Origin: Neobacillus sp. PS2-9
GTDB lineage: Bacteria > Bacillota > Bacilli > Bacillales > Cytobacillaceae
DNA length: 64,000 bases
Direction: 5' to 3'
NCBI RefSeq assembly: GCF_030915525.1
Contig: NZ_CP133269.1
Span: 2,577,001 to 2,641,000 of the forward strand
Made by a program: the position numbers and the translations under genes. The number at the start of each line of letters is the position of its first letter. The first letter of the stretch is position 1. This document shows, piece after piece, positions 28,801-37,112 of this stretch. A model generated the notes under the pieces. It was not told the origin of the DNA, ran no database searches, and was given only the letters and a program-made list of their open reading frames with translations.

Positions 28801-30306
28801 TTACCTTAATACACCGTATTGAGCAGTTAGATTCCGTTTACTCTCGTTCAATGTTAGCCTTTCTGCCTCATCTGTAATAAGTACTTTTGTCAGCATGTCT
28901 AATGCGTTCAAAATATAAGTCCCCTTATTAAGCATAATACAATTTGCCCGTCTTGCTAAAAATACATCTGTCATTTCAGACCGTGAAGGTATACCCTTTT
29001 TTGTTAACCGTTCTAGGACACCCGTTGCCAAAATAACAGGGACATAAGCAGCTGAACAAATGGCCAAAACTTCTTCTTGGACAAAGGAAAGGTTCTCAGG
29101 ACCCACCTCTACTGCAAGATCTCCTCTAGCAATCATAATACCAAACCGCTCAAATTGTAATCCTTCTAGGATAATTCTAGCTAAATGATGGACAGCATCG
29201 TTGGTTTCAATTTTTGCTACCACCCCCAAATGAGGCACTTCATACTTACTCAATTCAGCCCGAAGTTTTTTCAAGTCTAAAGGGGAGTGGACAAAGGAAA
29301 CTCCCAAAATATCTGCGTACTTCGAAATAAATGCTAAGTCATTAATATCTTTTTCTGTCAAAGCAGGAACATTTAAACTGAGAAGAGAATCAGGTAAATT
29401 CAATCCTTTTCCTTCTTTTATTCGGTACGCCTTTCCTTCAGGTGATTGTACTTCAATTTCAATGTGTTCTTTTGTAACATGTCGTACAATTCCAGAGATT
29501 TTCCCATCATCTATAAAAATACGATCATGGATTCGGACGTTTCGAAATGCCTTTTCAAGTGTAACTGGTACCCCCGCTGGTGCATCTGCTGAAGCAGGAT
29601 GACCCAGTTTATTTGAATCTAATAATAATCGTAAGGAATCACCCTTCTTGACAACAATATCTTCAGGAGGAAGTTTGCCAATTCGTACCTTTGGACCAGC
29701 TAAATCCATATATATCTTGCACGTCCTGTCGTGATAATACCCTGTATCCCTAAGCCTATACTCAGCCATCCTTACCCCTTCAATTAACTGTTTCCATACT
29801 TCATGATCATCATGGGCACAATTGATTCTTGCAATATCCATACCCTTTAGTAACAATTCACTTATAAGTGGTTGGTTGTTTGCCATTTTACCATCTAAAG
29901 TCACCATGATCGTCGAATGAAGGTGATTGTTGCCCTTTCCAAGCAATTCTTCCGACCGATTTTTCATAATCCCTCTTGAATCAGAAGGGGTTGGAATAAC
30001 AAGGGTCGTAGGTAAATTCACTTCAACATGTAAATGACTCAAGATTTTTTCTAATGAATATAGTACGTGGCAAAAGGATTTTTCTATTGCTGCAAGCCCC
30101 TGTTCCGCTAATGACAGCTGAAAATCAGAAATGTTATGTTTTCTAAGTGCAAGGTAAGCTAGTAAGTTATCCCGATTGTATTCAGCACCTGTTACCGAAA
30201 ACGTTTCTCGAACCTGCTCAACTTCTTGTATAATTTCCTGAAACATTCTCCCTATCCGTTTCGACCATTCTTGTGGGTTATTGAGAGAATTAACCACATG
30301 TTTCAC
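28801..30306 (-). CDS. Pyruvate-kinase-like protein with N-terminal extension
   Basis: A 501-residue protein. Residues about 130-500 are a pyruvate-kinase barrel with inserted B-domain: MVTLDGKMANNQPLISELL, ARINCAHDDHEVWKQLI (canonical RxNxSH), MDLAGPKVRIG, FIDDGKISGIV, VVAKIETNDAVHHL with the catalytic-site Lys-Ile-Glu, and MIARGDLAVEVGPE. The first ~125 residues are an alpha-helical extension of unknown role and the C-terminal allosteric domain is absent. The usual nucleotide/K+ region is altered: VMLSGETAKG is replaced by CIMLNKGTYILNAL. It is therefore probably not the glycolytic enzyme. Similar extended proteins occur in plants and cyanobacteria. It stands alone. Confidence 0.82.
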   Translation of the reverse strand: MKHVVNSLNNPQEWSKRIGRMFQEIIQEVEQVRETFSVTGAEYNRDNLLAYLALRKHNISDFQLSLAEQGLAAIEKSFCHVLYSLEKILSHLHVEVNLPTTLVIPTPSDSRGIMKNRSEELLGKGNNHLHSTIMVTLDGKMANNQPLISELLLKGMDIARINCAHDDHEVWKQLIEGVRMAEYRLRDTGYYHDRTCKIYMDLAGPKVRIGKLPPEDIVVKKGDSLRLLLDSNKLGHPASADAPAGVPVTLEKAFRNVRIHDRIFIDDGKISGIVRHVTKEHIEIEVQSPEGKAYRIKEGKGLNLPDSLLSLNVPALTEKDINDLAFISKYADILGVSFVHSPLDLKKLRAELSKYEVPHLGVVAKIETNDAVHHLARIILEGLQFERFGIMIARGDLAVEVGPENLSFVQEEVLAICSAAYVPVILATGVLERLTKKGIPSRSEMTDVFLARRANCIMLNKGTYILNALDMLTKVLITDEAERLTLNESKRNLTAQYGVLR

Positions 30307-30474
30307 ATCCTTTGTTGAGCAAAAAGTTATCCATTATCCATATATGCAATAGCAACAGATGTGTGCATCTATAATAGCCAACAGTTGAACTACGTTGTTC
30401 CTTTATTTACGAATCATAGTACGATAAAATAAAGCGGAATGAGCTAATCCCTTTTTTATAAATATCTTGGCGGT

Positions 30475-31068
30475 GTGAGCGTGAAAAAATCATACATTTT
30501 ATCATTATTCCTTTCAATAGGAACGTTTCTAATTTTCTCTCCTGTATTATTCCAATTAACAAGTTATCTACATCCAGTTGTATTAGTGGTTGTTTGGTTT
30601 TGTATCTATATGTTCTATCTTATTAGTCTTTTGTTAATTAGGAAGGAAACAATCCAACTTTCCTATTCACTTTTTTTAACATTTATCCTTTTTTACACGA
30701 TTGGATTATTGATATTATTGTTCCTTCGTCCAAACGATCAAAGCTACGAATCTATAAATTTAATTCCCTTTTCCACTATTGCCTTTTACCTATCTGGGAA
30801 AGTAGACAGCTTGATTTCGTTATATAATCTTGCTGCAAATATAGGATTATTTCTCCCCTTTGGTATTTTACTAAGAACAAGTCGTGCTTCTCTTAGGAAA
30901 TTGATTGTTCTCCCGTTTACAGCGATTACATTTATAGAACTATTACAATTTTTCACCCACCGTGGCAGCTTGGATATTGATGATTTACTATTAAATTTAC
31001 TTGGTATTTACGCTGGCTGTTGGTTATATCCACTCTTTAGAAAAATAGTAAAAATCCCCAGCCATTGA
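30475..31068 (+). CDS. VanZ-like family membrane protein
   Basis: A 197-residue protein with about five membrane helices and the VanZ domain in its second half: SINLIPFSTIAFYL, LAANIGLFLPFGILLR, and FIELLQFFTHRGSLDIDDLLLNL, with the family pattern NxxxFxPxG and DxDDxxxN. VanZ proteins can lower teicoplanin sensitivity, but most Bacillus members have no assigned role. Start could be GTG 30475 or the next GTG at 30481; GGCGGTG fits the latter slightly better. Convergent with the permease gene, sharing a terminator. Confidence 0.82.
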   Translation: MSVKKSYILSLFLSIGTFLIFSPVLFQLTSYLHPVVLVVVWFCIYMFYLISLLLIRKETIQLSYSLFLTFILFYTIGLLILLFLRPNDQSYESINLIPFSTIAFYLSGKVDSLISLYNLAANIGLFLPFGILLRTSRASLRKLIVLPFTAITFIELLQFFTHRGSLDIDDLLLNLLGIYAGCWLYPLFRKIVKIPSH

Positions 31069-31083
31069 GACTTGGGGATTTTA
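31051..31083. terminator. Shared terminator of VanZ-like gene and permease gene
   Basis: AAAATCCCC pairs with GGGGATTTT; the left arm overlaps the end of the VanZ-like gene. T-rich on both sides. Confidence 0.82.
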
Positions 31084-31088
31084 ATTTT

Positions 31089-32447
31089 TTAGTTGACGAA
31101 AACAAGTAAGAGCCATAGGTACAAGCTGATTAAAGTAAAAATCAAGGTTGGTGGAATAACAATAATCGTGACTTTAATATATTCAAGCCAACTTATATGA
31201 ATTTTATTTTTCCTCAATATATGCATCCAGATCAAAGTAGCAAGTGTTCCAATCGGTAGGATTAGTGAGCCAATATCGCTACCAATGATGTTCGCCAGAT
31301 AGACAGTTTTCATAATCAGCGGGTCAAGTCCCATGTCCGTTAATGCTAGTGTTGAAATCATTAAAGCGGGATGGTTATTAAAAATATTTGATAGTAATGC
31401 TGTGATGATTCCCATCGTTATACTCGCGTGTAGTAGGCTATCGTTGACTAGTGCTTGAAGATGTCCAATTAGAAAGGTGGTTAAACCAATATTGTGTAAT
31501 CCAAAGATGATAACATACATACTAAAGGCGAATATTAAAATATGCCATGGAATTTTTCCTAACACGTCCTTTGGATTTACTTTTAGGTGAATCCATCTCC
31601 AAATTAATAATATTATAGAACCTAGTACAGCTACTAACGTTACAGAGATACCAATAAATGAGGCGATAAATAGACTGATTCTAACAACGAAAACGAAGAT
31701 AAGCATGTTAATCATGAGTTTCTTTTGTTGTTCAAATAGACTATCTGCGTTTTTTTGTAGTGGATGATAGAGTCGGTTTTTCTGGAGTGGAATGGTATAG
31801 GAATGGAAACGAATTTCTTTTGGAATGTCCTTTTTAAATACAAGGAAAAGCAAGTATGATAGAAATAACAGCCCGAGAACCCCCGGAATAAACATCATTT
31901 CAGTTTGAAGATAAAGATCCATCCCAATTATTTTTAAGGCAATTAAATTAACAATATTACTAACACCGATTGGTGCGCTGGAGGCGGTTGCAATGAGTGC
32001 TCCACTTAACAGGAAAGGTATTTTTTGTCGGTTTTTTAGTTTTAGATTATTTAGTATAAGGATGAGAATCGGCGTGGTAATTAAGATACTTCCGTCGTTA
32101 TTAAAAAATAGGGTCATTAAAAAGCAAAGTAGTAATGTATTCCAAAATAGTCGCACACCTGACCCTTTTGATACTTTTAACATTAGGGCAGCGGTCCAGC
32201 TAAAAAAACCGAAGCTCTCTAGTACGATTGCCATAACGATAGTGGCTATTATGGTGATGGCTGCACCTGTCACTTTGGAGCTGATGTCAAATAAATCCCC
32301 TACCGATACACTACCGCTTAGGAATACTAAAATAGCCCCTATGGTGGCTGGGATTGCCTCATTCATATTTTTGGGACGGATAAAGATCAGAACCATCGTC
32401 AGCACGAAAGCTAAAATGGTGATAATCACCGTCGAAAGATGATACAT
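31089..32447 (-). CDS. ArsB/NhaD (ion transporter) superfamily permease
   Basis: A 452-residue integral membrane protein with about 11 helices. It has the ion-transporter-superfamily layout with two inverted repeats: SFGFFSWTAALMLKVSKGSG, LFFNNDGSILITTPILI and ATASSAPIGVSNIVNLIALK, then NIFNNHPALMISTLAL and NIIGSDIGSLILPIGTLATL near the end. These paired NN and GS..P motifs are typical of ArsB and YdfA-type arsenite or anion permeases. No arsR or arsC is adjacent, so arsenite export cannot be claimed. Start ATG 32447; regulation unknown. Confidence 0.85.
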   Translation of the reverse strand: MYHLSTVIITILAFVLTMVLIFIRPKNMNEAIPATIGAILVFLSGSVSVGDLFDISSKVTGAAITIIATIVMAIVLESFGFFSWTAALMLKVSKGSGVRLFWNTLLLCFLMTLFFNNDGSILITTPILILILNNLKLKNRQKIPFLLSGALIATASSAPIGVSNIVNLIALKIIGMDLYLQTEMMFIPGVLGLLFLSYLLFLVFKKDIPKEIRFHSYTIPLQKNRLYHPLQKNADSLFEQQKKLMINMLIFVFVVRISLFIASFIGISVTLVAVLGSIILLIWRWIHLKVNPKDVLGKIPWHILIFAFSMYVIIFGLHNIGLTTFLIGHLQALVNDSLLHASITMGIITALLSNIFNNHPALMISTLALTDMGLDPLIMKTVYLANIIGSDIGSLILPIGTLATLIWMHILRKNKIHISWLEYIKVTIIVIPPTLIFTLISLYLWLLLVFVN

Positions 32448-32689
32448 AAAATTTAATTTACTCCCTTCTATAATTTTCCTTCTTTATTTTCCGTTTATAT
32501 AACTCTTGTCCTTTGCTTTATAGTACGTGAGGAAATTGAGGCTTGTTCTAAACGAATATCTCGTAAATGAACAAATCAGCGAAAATCTAAATATTTTTTT
32601 AAAATGCTTAATAGATTTATACCTATTATTTTTGGGGTAGACGAATATCACTGGTTGTATTTACTAGGTTTATGTACAGGTTGTTACAT

Positions 32690-32721
32690 AAAAATAAACC
32701 GATACTTTTTGAGTATCGGTC
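32690..32721 (-). terminator. Terminator of the collagen-like gene
   Basis: ACCGATACT at 32699-32707 pairs with AGTATCGGT at 32713-32721; the minus strand then reads TTATTTTTATG. The rest of 32448-32739 is AT-rich with no gene. Confidence 0.88.
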
Positions 32722-32739
32722 AGATTTGTTAATGCGTAA

Positions 32740-33750
32740 CTATTTTTTACCTTTAGGACCCTTTTTACCCTTTGGTCCCTTTTTACCTTTTTTACCTTTT
32801 TTACCTTTTTTGCCGTGGCTTCCATTGCTTCCATGACTGCCGCTGCTGCCGTCGCTTCCGTTACTGCCGCTGCTTCCATGACTGCCGGTGCTTCCGTGGC
32901 TTCCACTACTGCCCTGGCTTCCGCTACTACCCTGGCTTCCGCTACTACCGTGGCTTCCGCTACTACCCTGGCTTCCGCTACTACCCTGGCTTCCGCTACT
33001 ACCGTGGCTTCCGCTACTACCCTGGCTTCCGCTACTACCCTGGCTTCCGCTATTGCCGTGGCTTCCACTACTACCCTGACTTCCGCTATTGCCATTGCTT
33101 CCGCTACTACCATGCCCTTTTTTGCCCTTTGGACCTTTTTTACCTTTTTTGCCGTGGCTTCCATTGCCTCCTTGGCTGCCTGAACCGCTGCCTCCTTGAC
33201 TACCTCCACTACCGCCTGAGCTGCTACCTCCTTGGCTACCTCCACTTCCACATGAACCGCTGCCTCCTTGGCTGCCTCCGCTTCCACATGAGCCACTGCC
33301 TCCTTGGCTGCCTCCGCTACCGCTTGAGCCACTGCCTCCTTGACTACCTCCACTGCCGCCTGAACCATTGCCGCCGCTACCGCCTGAACCACTGCCTCCG
33401 TGACTGCTATTACCTTTTTTACCTTTCGGACCTTTTTTACCTTTGCTTCCACTACTGCCACCATGACTACCGCCTGAACCGCTACCTTGTGTACCACCTT
33501 GGCCTCCGCTGCCACTACCTCCATGACTGCCACTGCCACCATGGCTTCCACTACCTCCATGACTGCCACTGCCACCATGGCTTCCACTACCTCCATGGCT
33601 ACCGCTGCTTCCATGTGTTCCACTATTACCTGCGCTACCAGAACCGGACTTATCTCCTTTTTTACCTACTGGATTATTATTTAAAAACCCATCTAGCCCG
33701 TTTTCCTTAGCTTCTGAAAGTAACTGCTCAATATCAAGCTTTAAAACCAT
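32740..33750 (-). CDS. Collagen-like Gly-X-Y protein, Ser/Lys-rich, probable spore-surface protein
   Basis: A 336-residue protein. After a 30-residue non-repetitive start (MVLKLDIEQLLSEAKENGLD) it is nearly all Gly triplets: GSH/GGS runs, then KKG-PKG blocks (GKKGPKGKKG) near residues 105, 205 and at the C-terminus, separated by Gly-Ser-Gln/His runs built on an 18-residue unit. Cys appears twice (GSCGSGG). There is no signal peptide. It is divergent from cotH, in the place where B. subtilis has the Ser/Lys-rich CotG, and CotH is a protein kinase that acts on CotG serines. I infer a spore outer coat or exosporium role and possible phosphorylation by CotH. SD GGTGG precedes the ATG. Confidence 0.8.
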   Translation of the reverse strand: MVLKLDIEQLLSEAKENGLDGFLNNNPVGKKGDKSGSGSAGNSGTHGSSGSHGGSGSHGGSGSHGGSGSHGGSGSHGGSGSGGQGGTQGSGSGGSHGGSSGSKGKKGPKGKKGNSSHGGSGSGGSGGNGSGGSGGSQGGSGSSGSGGSQGGSGSCGSGGSQGGSGSCGSGGSQGGSSSGGSGGSQGGSGSGSQGGNGSHGKKGKKGPKGKKGHGSSGSNGNSGSQGSSGSHGNSGSQGSSGSQGSSGSHGSSGSQGSSGSQGSSGSHGSSGSQGSSGSQGSSGSHGSTGSHGSSGSNGSDGSSGSHGSNGSHGKKGKKGKKGKKGPKGKKGPKGKK

Positions 33751-33864
33751 TTTTCCACCACTTTCTAAAAAATTTATATTTTCTATTCCAATTTATGAAA
33801 TTTTAGCGCATTTGCCATAGACAAACATATATTTTTTAGACCCTTAATATTTTTGGGATTATAC

Positions 33865-33892
33865 ACATCCACAACGCTTTACACATATAACT
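33865..33892 (+). promoter_or_regulatory. Possible sigma-K promoter of cotH
   Basis: AC at 33865-33866 is followed after 17 bp by CATATAACT at 33884-33892, which matches AC-N17-CATANNNTA except the final TA. Position 29 bp before the GTG start and the spore context support it. Confidence 0.45.
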
Positions 33893-33920
33893 AAAAAAAA
33901 TACTGTTAAGGGGTATTTAC

Positions 33921-34991
33921 GTGTTAAAATATGAAATTTTTATTAATCCAAAGTGGTTAAGGAAATTGGAAAAGGATATATGGGAGGATGAATTAGTACC
34001 AGCAGTATTAAAGATGGGGAATGATCGCCTAAACATAAAGCTCTCCTATAGAGGAAACGTGATAAGAGATAAGAAAAAGAGATCGTATCGGATTGTCTTT
34101 CAAAAGCCCAACACCTTTAATGGAGCTCATGAAATACATCTTAATGCTGAGTATTCTGATGTTTCCTTATCTAGAAACAAACTATCACTAGATTTTTTTG
34201 ATCGTATAGGGGTTATTTCTCCCCACTCTAAGCATGTTCTTCTTTATATAAACGGATTTTGTAAAGGTATATATTTGGAAATAGAATCTTTTGATCAATT
34301 TCTTCTTAAAAAAAGGAATTTACCGGAAGGTTCGATTATCTATGCGACGAATAACCGAGCAAATTTTTCACTTTTAACAAAAAAAAATGAACTAAAAACT
34401 CGTTTAGATCAAGGGTACACAATAAAATATGGAAAAAAAGAGGAATTAGAGGAATTAGGACGCTTTATAGCCATGATTAATACCTATAAAAATGAGAATT
34501 TTGAGGAAGAAATTCATCATTACCTTGACGTTGAAAAATATTTAAAATGGGTTGCAGGGGCTGTTTGTACACAAAATTATGACGGATTTATTCATAATTA
34601 TGCTTTGTATAAAAATAGCGAGACAAAGCAATATGAAATAACACCTTGGGATTATGATGGTACATGGGGAAGAAATCTCCATGGTAAGCTGCTTGACTAT
34701 GACTATGTGCCTATAACTGGATATAATACACTCACTGGTCGATTGCTTCATTTTTCAAATTTCAAACGAAAATATCAAGAAATACTTACAAATATTTTAG
34801 AAAATGATTTTTCCCTTTCAGTACAGAAGCCCATTATTAATAGTCTTTTTGAAGAAATAACGGCAAATCTACATCAAGATCCCTATTTAACTTCTACAAT
34901 TGAAACCTTCGAGAAAGAAAAACTTGTATTTTTTAATTTTATTAATAAAAGAGGTACGTATCTCAAGAAAAATTTATCAACTCTTATATAA
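33921..34991 (+). CDS. cotH: Spore coat protein kinase CotH
   Basis: A 356-residue CotH-family atypical protein kinase. Visible features are the N-terminal YEIFINPKWLRKLEKDIW, the SYRGNVIRDKKKRSYRIVF segment with the conserved basic residues that bind ATP phosphates, NKLSLDFFDRIG, FCKGIYLEIESFDQFL (family GxYxxxE), and the metal-binding ITPWDYDGTWGRN near residue 235. In B. subtilis CotH is a mother-cell protein that phosphorylates CotB and CotG and directs outer coat assembly. Here it lies between a collagen-like gene and three CotB-like genes, the same partners in modified form. GTG start after AAGGGG. Confidence 0.92.
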   Translation: MLKYEIFINPKWLRKLEKDIWEDELVPAVLKMGNDRLNIKLSYRGNVIRDKKKRSYRIVFQKPNTFNGAHEIHLNAEYSDVSLSRNKLSLDFFDRIGVISPHSKHVLLYINGFCKGIYLEIESFDQFLLKKRNLPEGSIIYATNNRANFSLLTKKNELKTRLDQGYTIKYGKKEELEELGRFIAMINTYKNENFEEEIHHYLDVEKYLKWVAGAVCTQNYDGFIHNYALYKNSETKQYEITPWDYDGTWGRNLHGKLLDYDYVPITGYNTLTGRLLHFSNFKRKYQEILTNILENDFSLSVQKPIINSLFEEITANLHQDPYLTSTIETFEKEKLVFFNFINKRGTYLKKNLSTLI

Positions 34992-34997
34992 TTTTTA

Positions 34998-35029
34998 GGT
35001 ATATGGTCATGTATCATATACCTTTTTTT
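34998..35029 (+). terminator. Terminator of cotH
   Basis: GGTATATG at 34998-35005 pairs with CATATACC at 35015-35022, followed by TTTTTTT. Confidence 0.88.
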
Positions 35030-35074
35030 GCCTATTTTTTAGTGGGACTATGAAAAAAAGGCTACTTTATTAGT

Positions 35075-35103
35075 ACAACATCACCCCGTGATACATATAG
35101 ATG
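35075..35103 (+). promoter_or_regulatory. Possible sigma-K promoter of the first CotB-like gene
   Basis: AC is followed after 17 bp by CATATAGAT, about 45-70 bp before the ATG at 35145. The CATA half and the spacing fit sigma-K; the last two bases of the -10 do not. Confidence 0.35.
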
Positions 35104-35144
35104 CAGTGTAAATGTTTATTTATTAAAAGGAGGATATAACTTTT

Positions 35145-35666
35145 ATGGATAGAGAATTAATGAATTTATTTGTTGGTAAAACAATCAGGGTTGACCGGGG
35201 TGGTCCAGAATCCAGAAAAGGGAAGTTACTTGCCGTATTTGAAGACTATTTTGTCCTATTAACAGAAAATGATGGTGTTGTTTACTATAAGACTAATCAT
35301 GTTAGAAGTGTGACAGAAAGCTCAAAAGACGACATGAAACTAGGAATACACATTCCAGAAAAATTAGATTTTAAAACAGCTGAAAACTTTCATAAACTTT
35401 TAGAAAGTATCAGATTCCAATGGGTAAAAATCAATCGAGGCGGCTCAGAATCATTAGAAGGTGTTCTAAGCGATGCTAACAAACACTTCGCTTCACTAAT
35501 TGTTAAAGAAGAAGTTGTACGTTTCTCCATGAAGCACATTCGAAACATTAGTTACGGCTTAATGGTTGAAAGAAAAAAAGATGATTCTGGCAAATCAGAT
35601 AGTGACAACGATAAAAACCAAAACGATGATAATGGCAATCAAGGAGATAAGGAAGAAAAGGAATAA
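35145..35666 (+). CDS. CotB-like spore coat protein A
   Basis: A 173-residue protein with two Sm-like repeats of the CotB N-terminal type. Repeat 1 (about residues 8-58) reads VGKTIRVDRGGPESRKGKLL then YYKTNHVRSVTE; repeat 2 (about 88-140) reads WVKINRGGSESLEGVLS then RFSMKHIRNIS. The RGGPES-KGKL signature is shared with B. subtilis CotB. The C-terminal 30 residues are Asp/Asn/Lys-rich and unstructured. CotB is a spore outer coat protein phosphorylated by CotH, whose gene is just upstream. AAAGGAGG precedes the ATG. Shorter than CotB (380) because the Ser/Lys tail is missing. Confidence 0.85.
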   Translation: MDRELMNLFVGKTIRVDRGGPESRKGKLLAVFEDYFVLLTENDGVVYYKTNHVRSVTESSKDDMKLGIHIPEKLDFKTAENFHKLLESIRFQWVKINRGGSESLEGVLSDANKHFASLIVKEEVVRFSMKHIRNISYGLMVERKKDDSGKSDSDNDKNQNDDNGNQGDKEEKE

Positions 35667-35731
35667 AACCAAACCATATGTCGCTTCTCCACGTGAGGAG
35701 CGACCCATATTATCCAAAGGAGGATTCTTTC

Positions 35732-36922
35732 ATGGGGTTAGATAAATTTTCAGCTGCATTGGATTTACTAAAAGGATTTAATGTAAATCTTTTTGTAGGT
35801 GAGAATGTATACAAAGGAAAATTAATCGGTGTAGAAAAAGACCATGTTGTACTAGAAACCGACAGTAAATATATCTTTTATTATAATATCGATAAAATTC
35901 AAGCTATCACAAAAAACACAAAACAATTCCAGCCAGATATATCCGTAGTAAGCTTTCAAAAAACTCAAAGTTTAAAAGATCTCCTTCATTCCTTTCAAAA
36001 TAACTGGGTAACCATTTTAGCATTTAACAAACAGAAATTTACTGGAGTCCTAAGTGACATTGATGAAGACTTCATTACTGTGATAAACGGAGAAGAGCGG
36101 ATTCTAATCAAAGTAGAACATGTATCTAACATTTTAAAAGGTGTTCTTAAGGAAGAAGAGTCTAAACAGGAAGATGCAAATGAGAACAAAAATAGCAGCA
36201 ATAAATCCGACAAAAATGATGACGATAAAAAAGAGGAATCAGAAGAAGATAAAGATTGTCATTCCTGCCAGGACACAGAGGACAAATCAAAACAAAAAAC
36301 TAAATCTTCATCGAACAAAGGTTCTGAAAAGAAATCCAAAGCAGTTGATAAGAAGCATGAGGAAATGGATTCAGGGGAAAAAGTGATTTGGTCACAACCA
36401 ATAAAAGGTGAAACAGTTGTTACTCAGGTCAAAGAAGTAGCTCACAAGAATAAAAAAACTTATTCTGAAGAAACAACACCGAAAGTGGTTGCGGAAAAAA
36501 AGAAACCACAAATTGAAATGGATAATAATGACAAAAAGAATGAAGAACCTAAGTCAAATAAATCCAATATTGATGAGCCTTCCAAAGAGATGAAACATGA
36601 AAAAGAAGTAGCCCCTCTCTTTAAATTGGAACCAAAACCTGCCCCACTATTACCAATGCCTAGGAAGGAAGTCAAAACAACAAAAGCACAGGAAGTTGCA
36701 CAACATACTCCAAAACCAAGTATTACTCAGAATGCTTCCAATAATAAAGTAGAAAATACTACACATGAAATGAATACAAACGATACGAAGAGTGTTTGGA
36801 AACAAAAAGATAAAGAAACACAAGCATTTCGCTTTGCAGGTGAACCGGTCCGTCGTGATGAAATAAAAGCTTTCCCGTTTGCCGGATGGCCAAATAGAAG
36901 CAAAAGAACTTTTAGATTATAA
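35732..36922 (+). CDS. CotB-like spore coat protein B with long charged tail
   Basis: A 396-residue protein. Residues about 14-60 and 80-130 are two CotB Sm-like repeats (NLFVGENVYKGKLIGVEKDH; WVTILAFNKQKFTGVLSD). From about 140 to 370 the chain is low-complexity and rich in Lys, Glu, Ser, Asn (EDKDCHSCQDTEDKSKQK), a plausible CotH phosphorylation region. The C-terminus repeats a motif, FRFAGEP and FPFAGWP, ending in RTFRL. I chose ATG 35732 after AAAGGAGG; the frame opens 18 codons earlier. It follows protein A by 65 bp and is probably co-transcribed. Comparable to CotB in size and plan. Confidence 0.85.
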   Translation: MGLDKFSAALDLLKGFNVNLFVGENVYKGKLIGVEKDHVVLETDSKYIFYYNIDKIQAITKNTKQFQPDISVVSFQKTQSLKDLLHSFQNNWVTILAFNKQKFTGVLSDIDEDFITVINGEERILIKVEHVSNILKGVLKEEESKQEDANENKNSSNKSDKNDDDKKEESEEDKDCHSCQDTEDKSKQKTKSSSNKGSEKKSKAVDKKHEEMDSGEKVIWSQPIKGETVVTQVKEVAHKNKKTYSEETTPKVVAEKKKPQIEMDNNDKKNEEPKSNKSNIDEPSKEMKHEKEVAPLFKLEPKPAPLLPMPRKEVKTTKAQEVAQHTPKPSITQNASNNKVENTTHEMNTNDTKSVWKQKDKETQAFRFAGEPVRRDEIKAFPFAGWPNRSKRTFRL

Positions 36923-37112
36923 TTTCAGACACTTACATGAAATGGAAATAGCATACGTTGATCGTTCGGACGAAATATTCTTTAGTGCACCCTCAAGTCC
37001 TATTACAAATATGAGCTGGGCAGGTCCTCTTTGATGAATTTCAAAAAATCCTTTTGCTGCTTTAGCCCTTCTCTATTTGTAAATGGAACGTATAAGGAAA
37101 GGAAGTGAGTAA

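Noticed and set aside
32880..33400. Possible CRISPR array
   Set aside because: The regular repeats are codons of a Gly-X-Y protein with no unique spacers, and no cas genes are present.
32670..33710. Long Ala/Val/Met-rich or Cys/Tyr-rich frames overlapping the collagen-like gene on both strands
   Set aside because: These are shadows of a GGN-rich repeat. The chosen frame has a ribosome site, a terminator and a collagen Gly-X-Y pattern.
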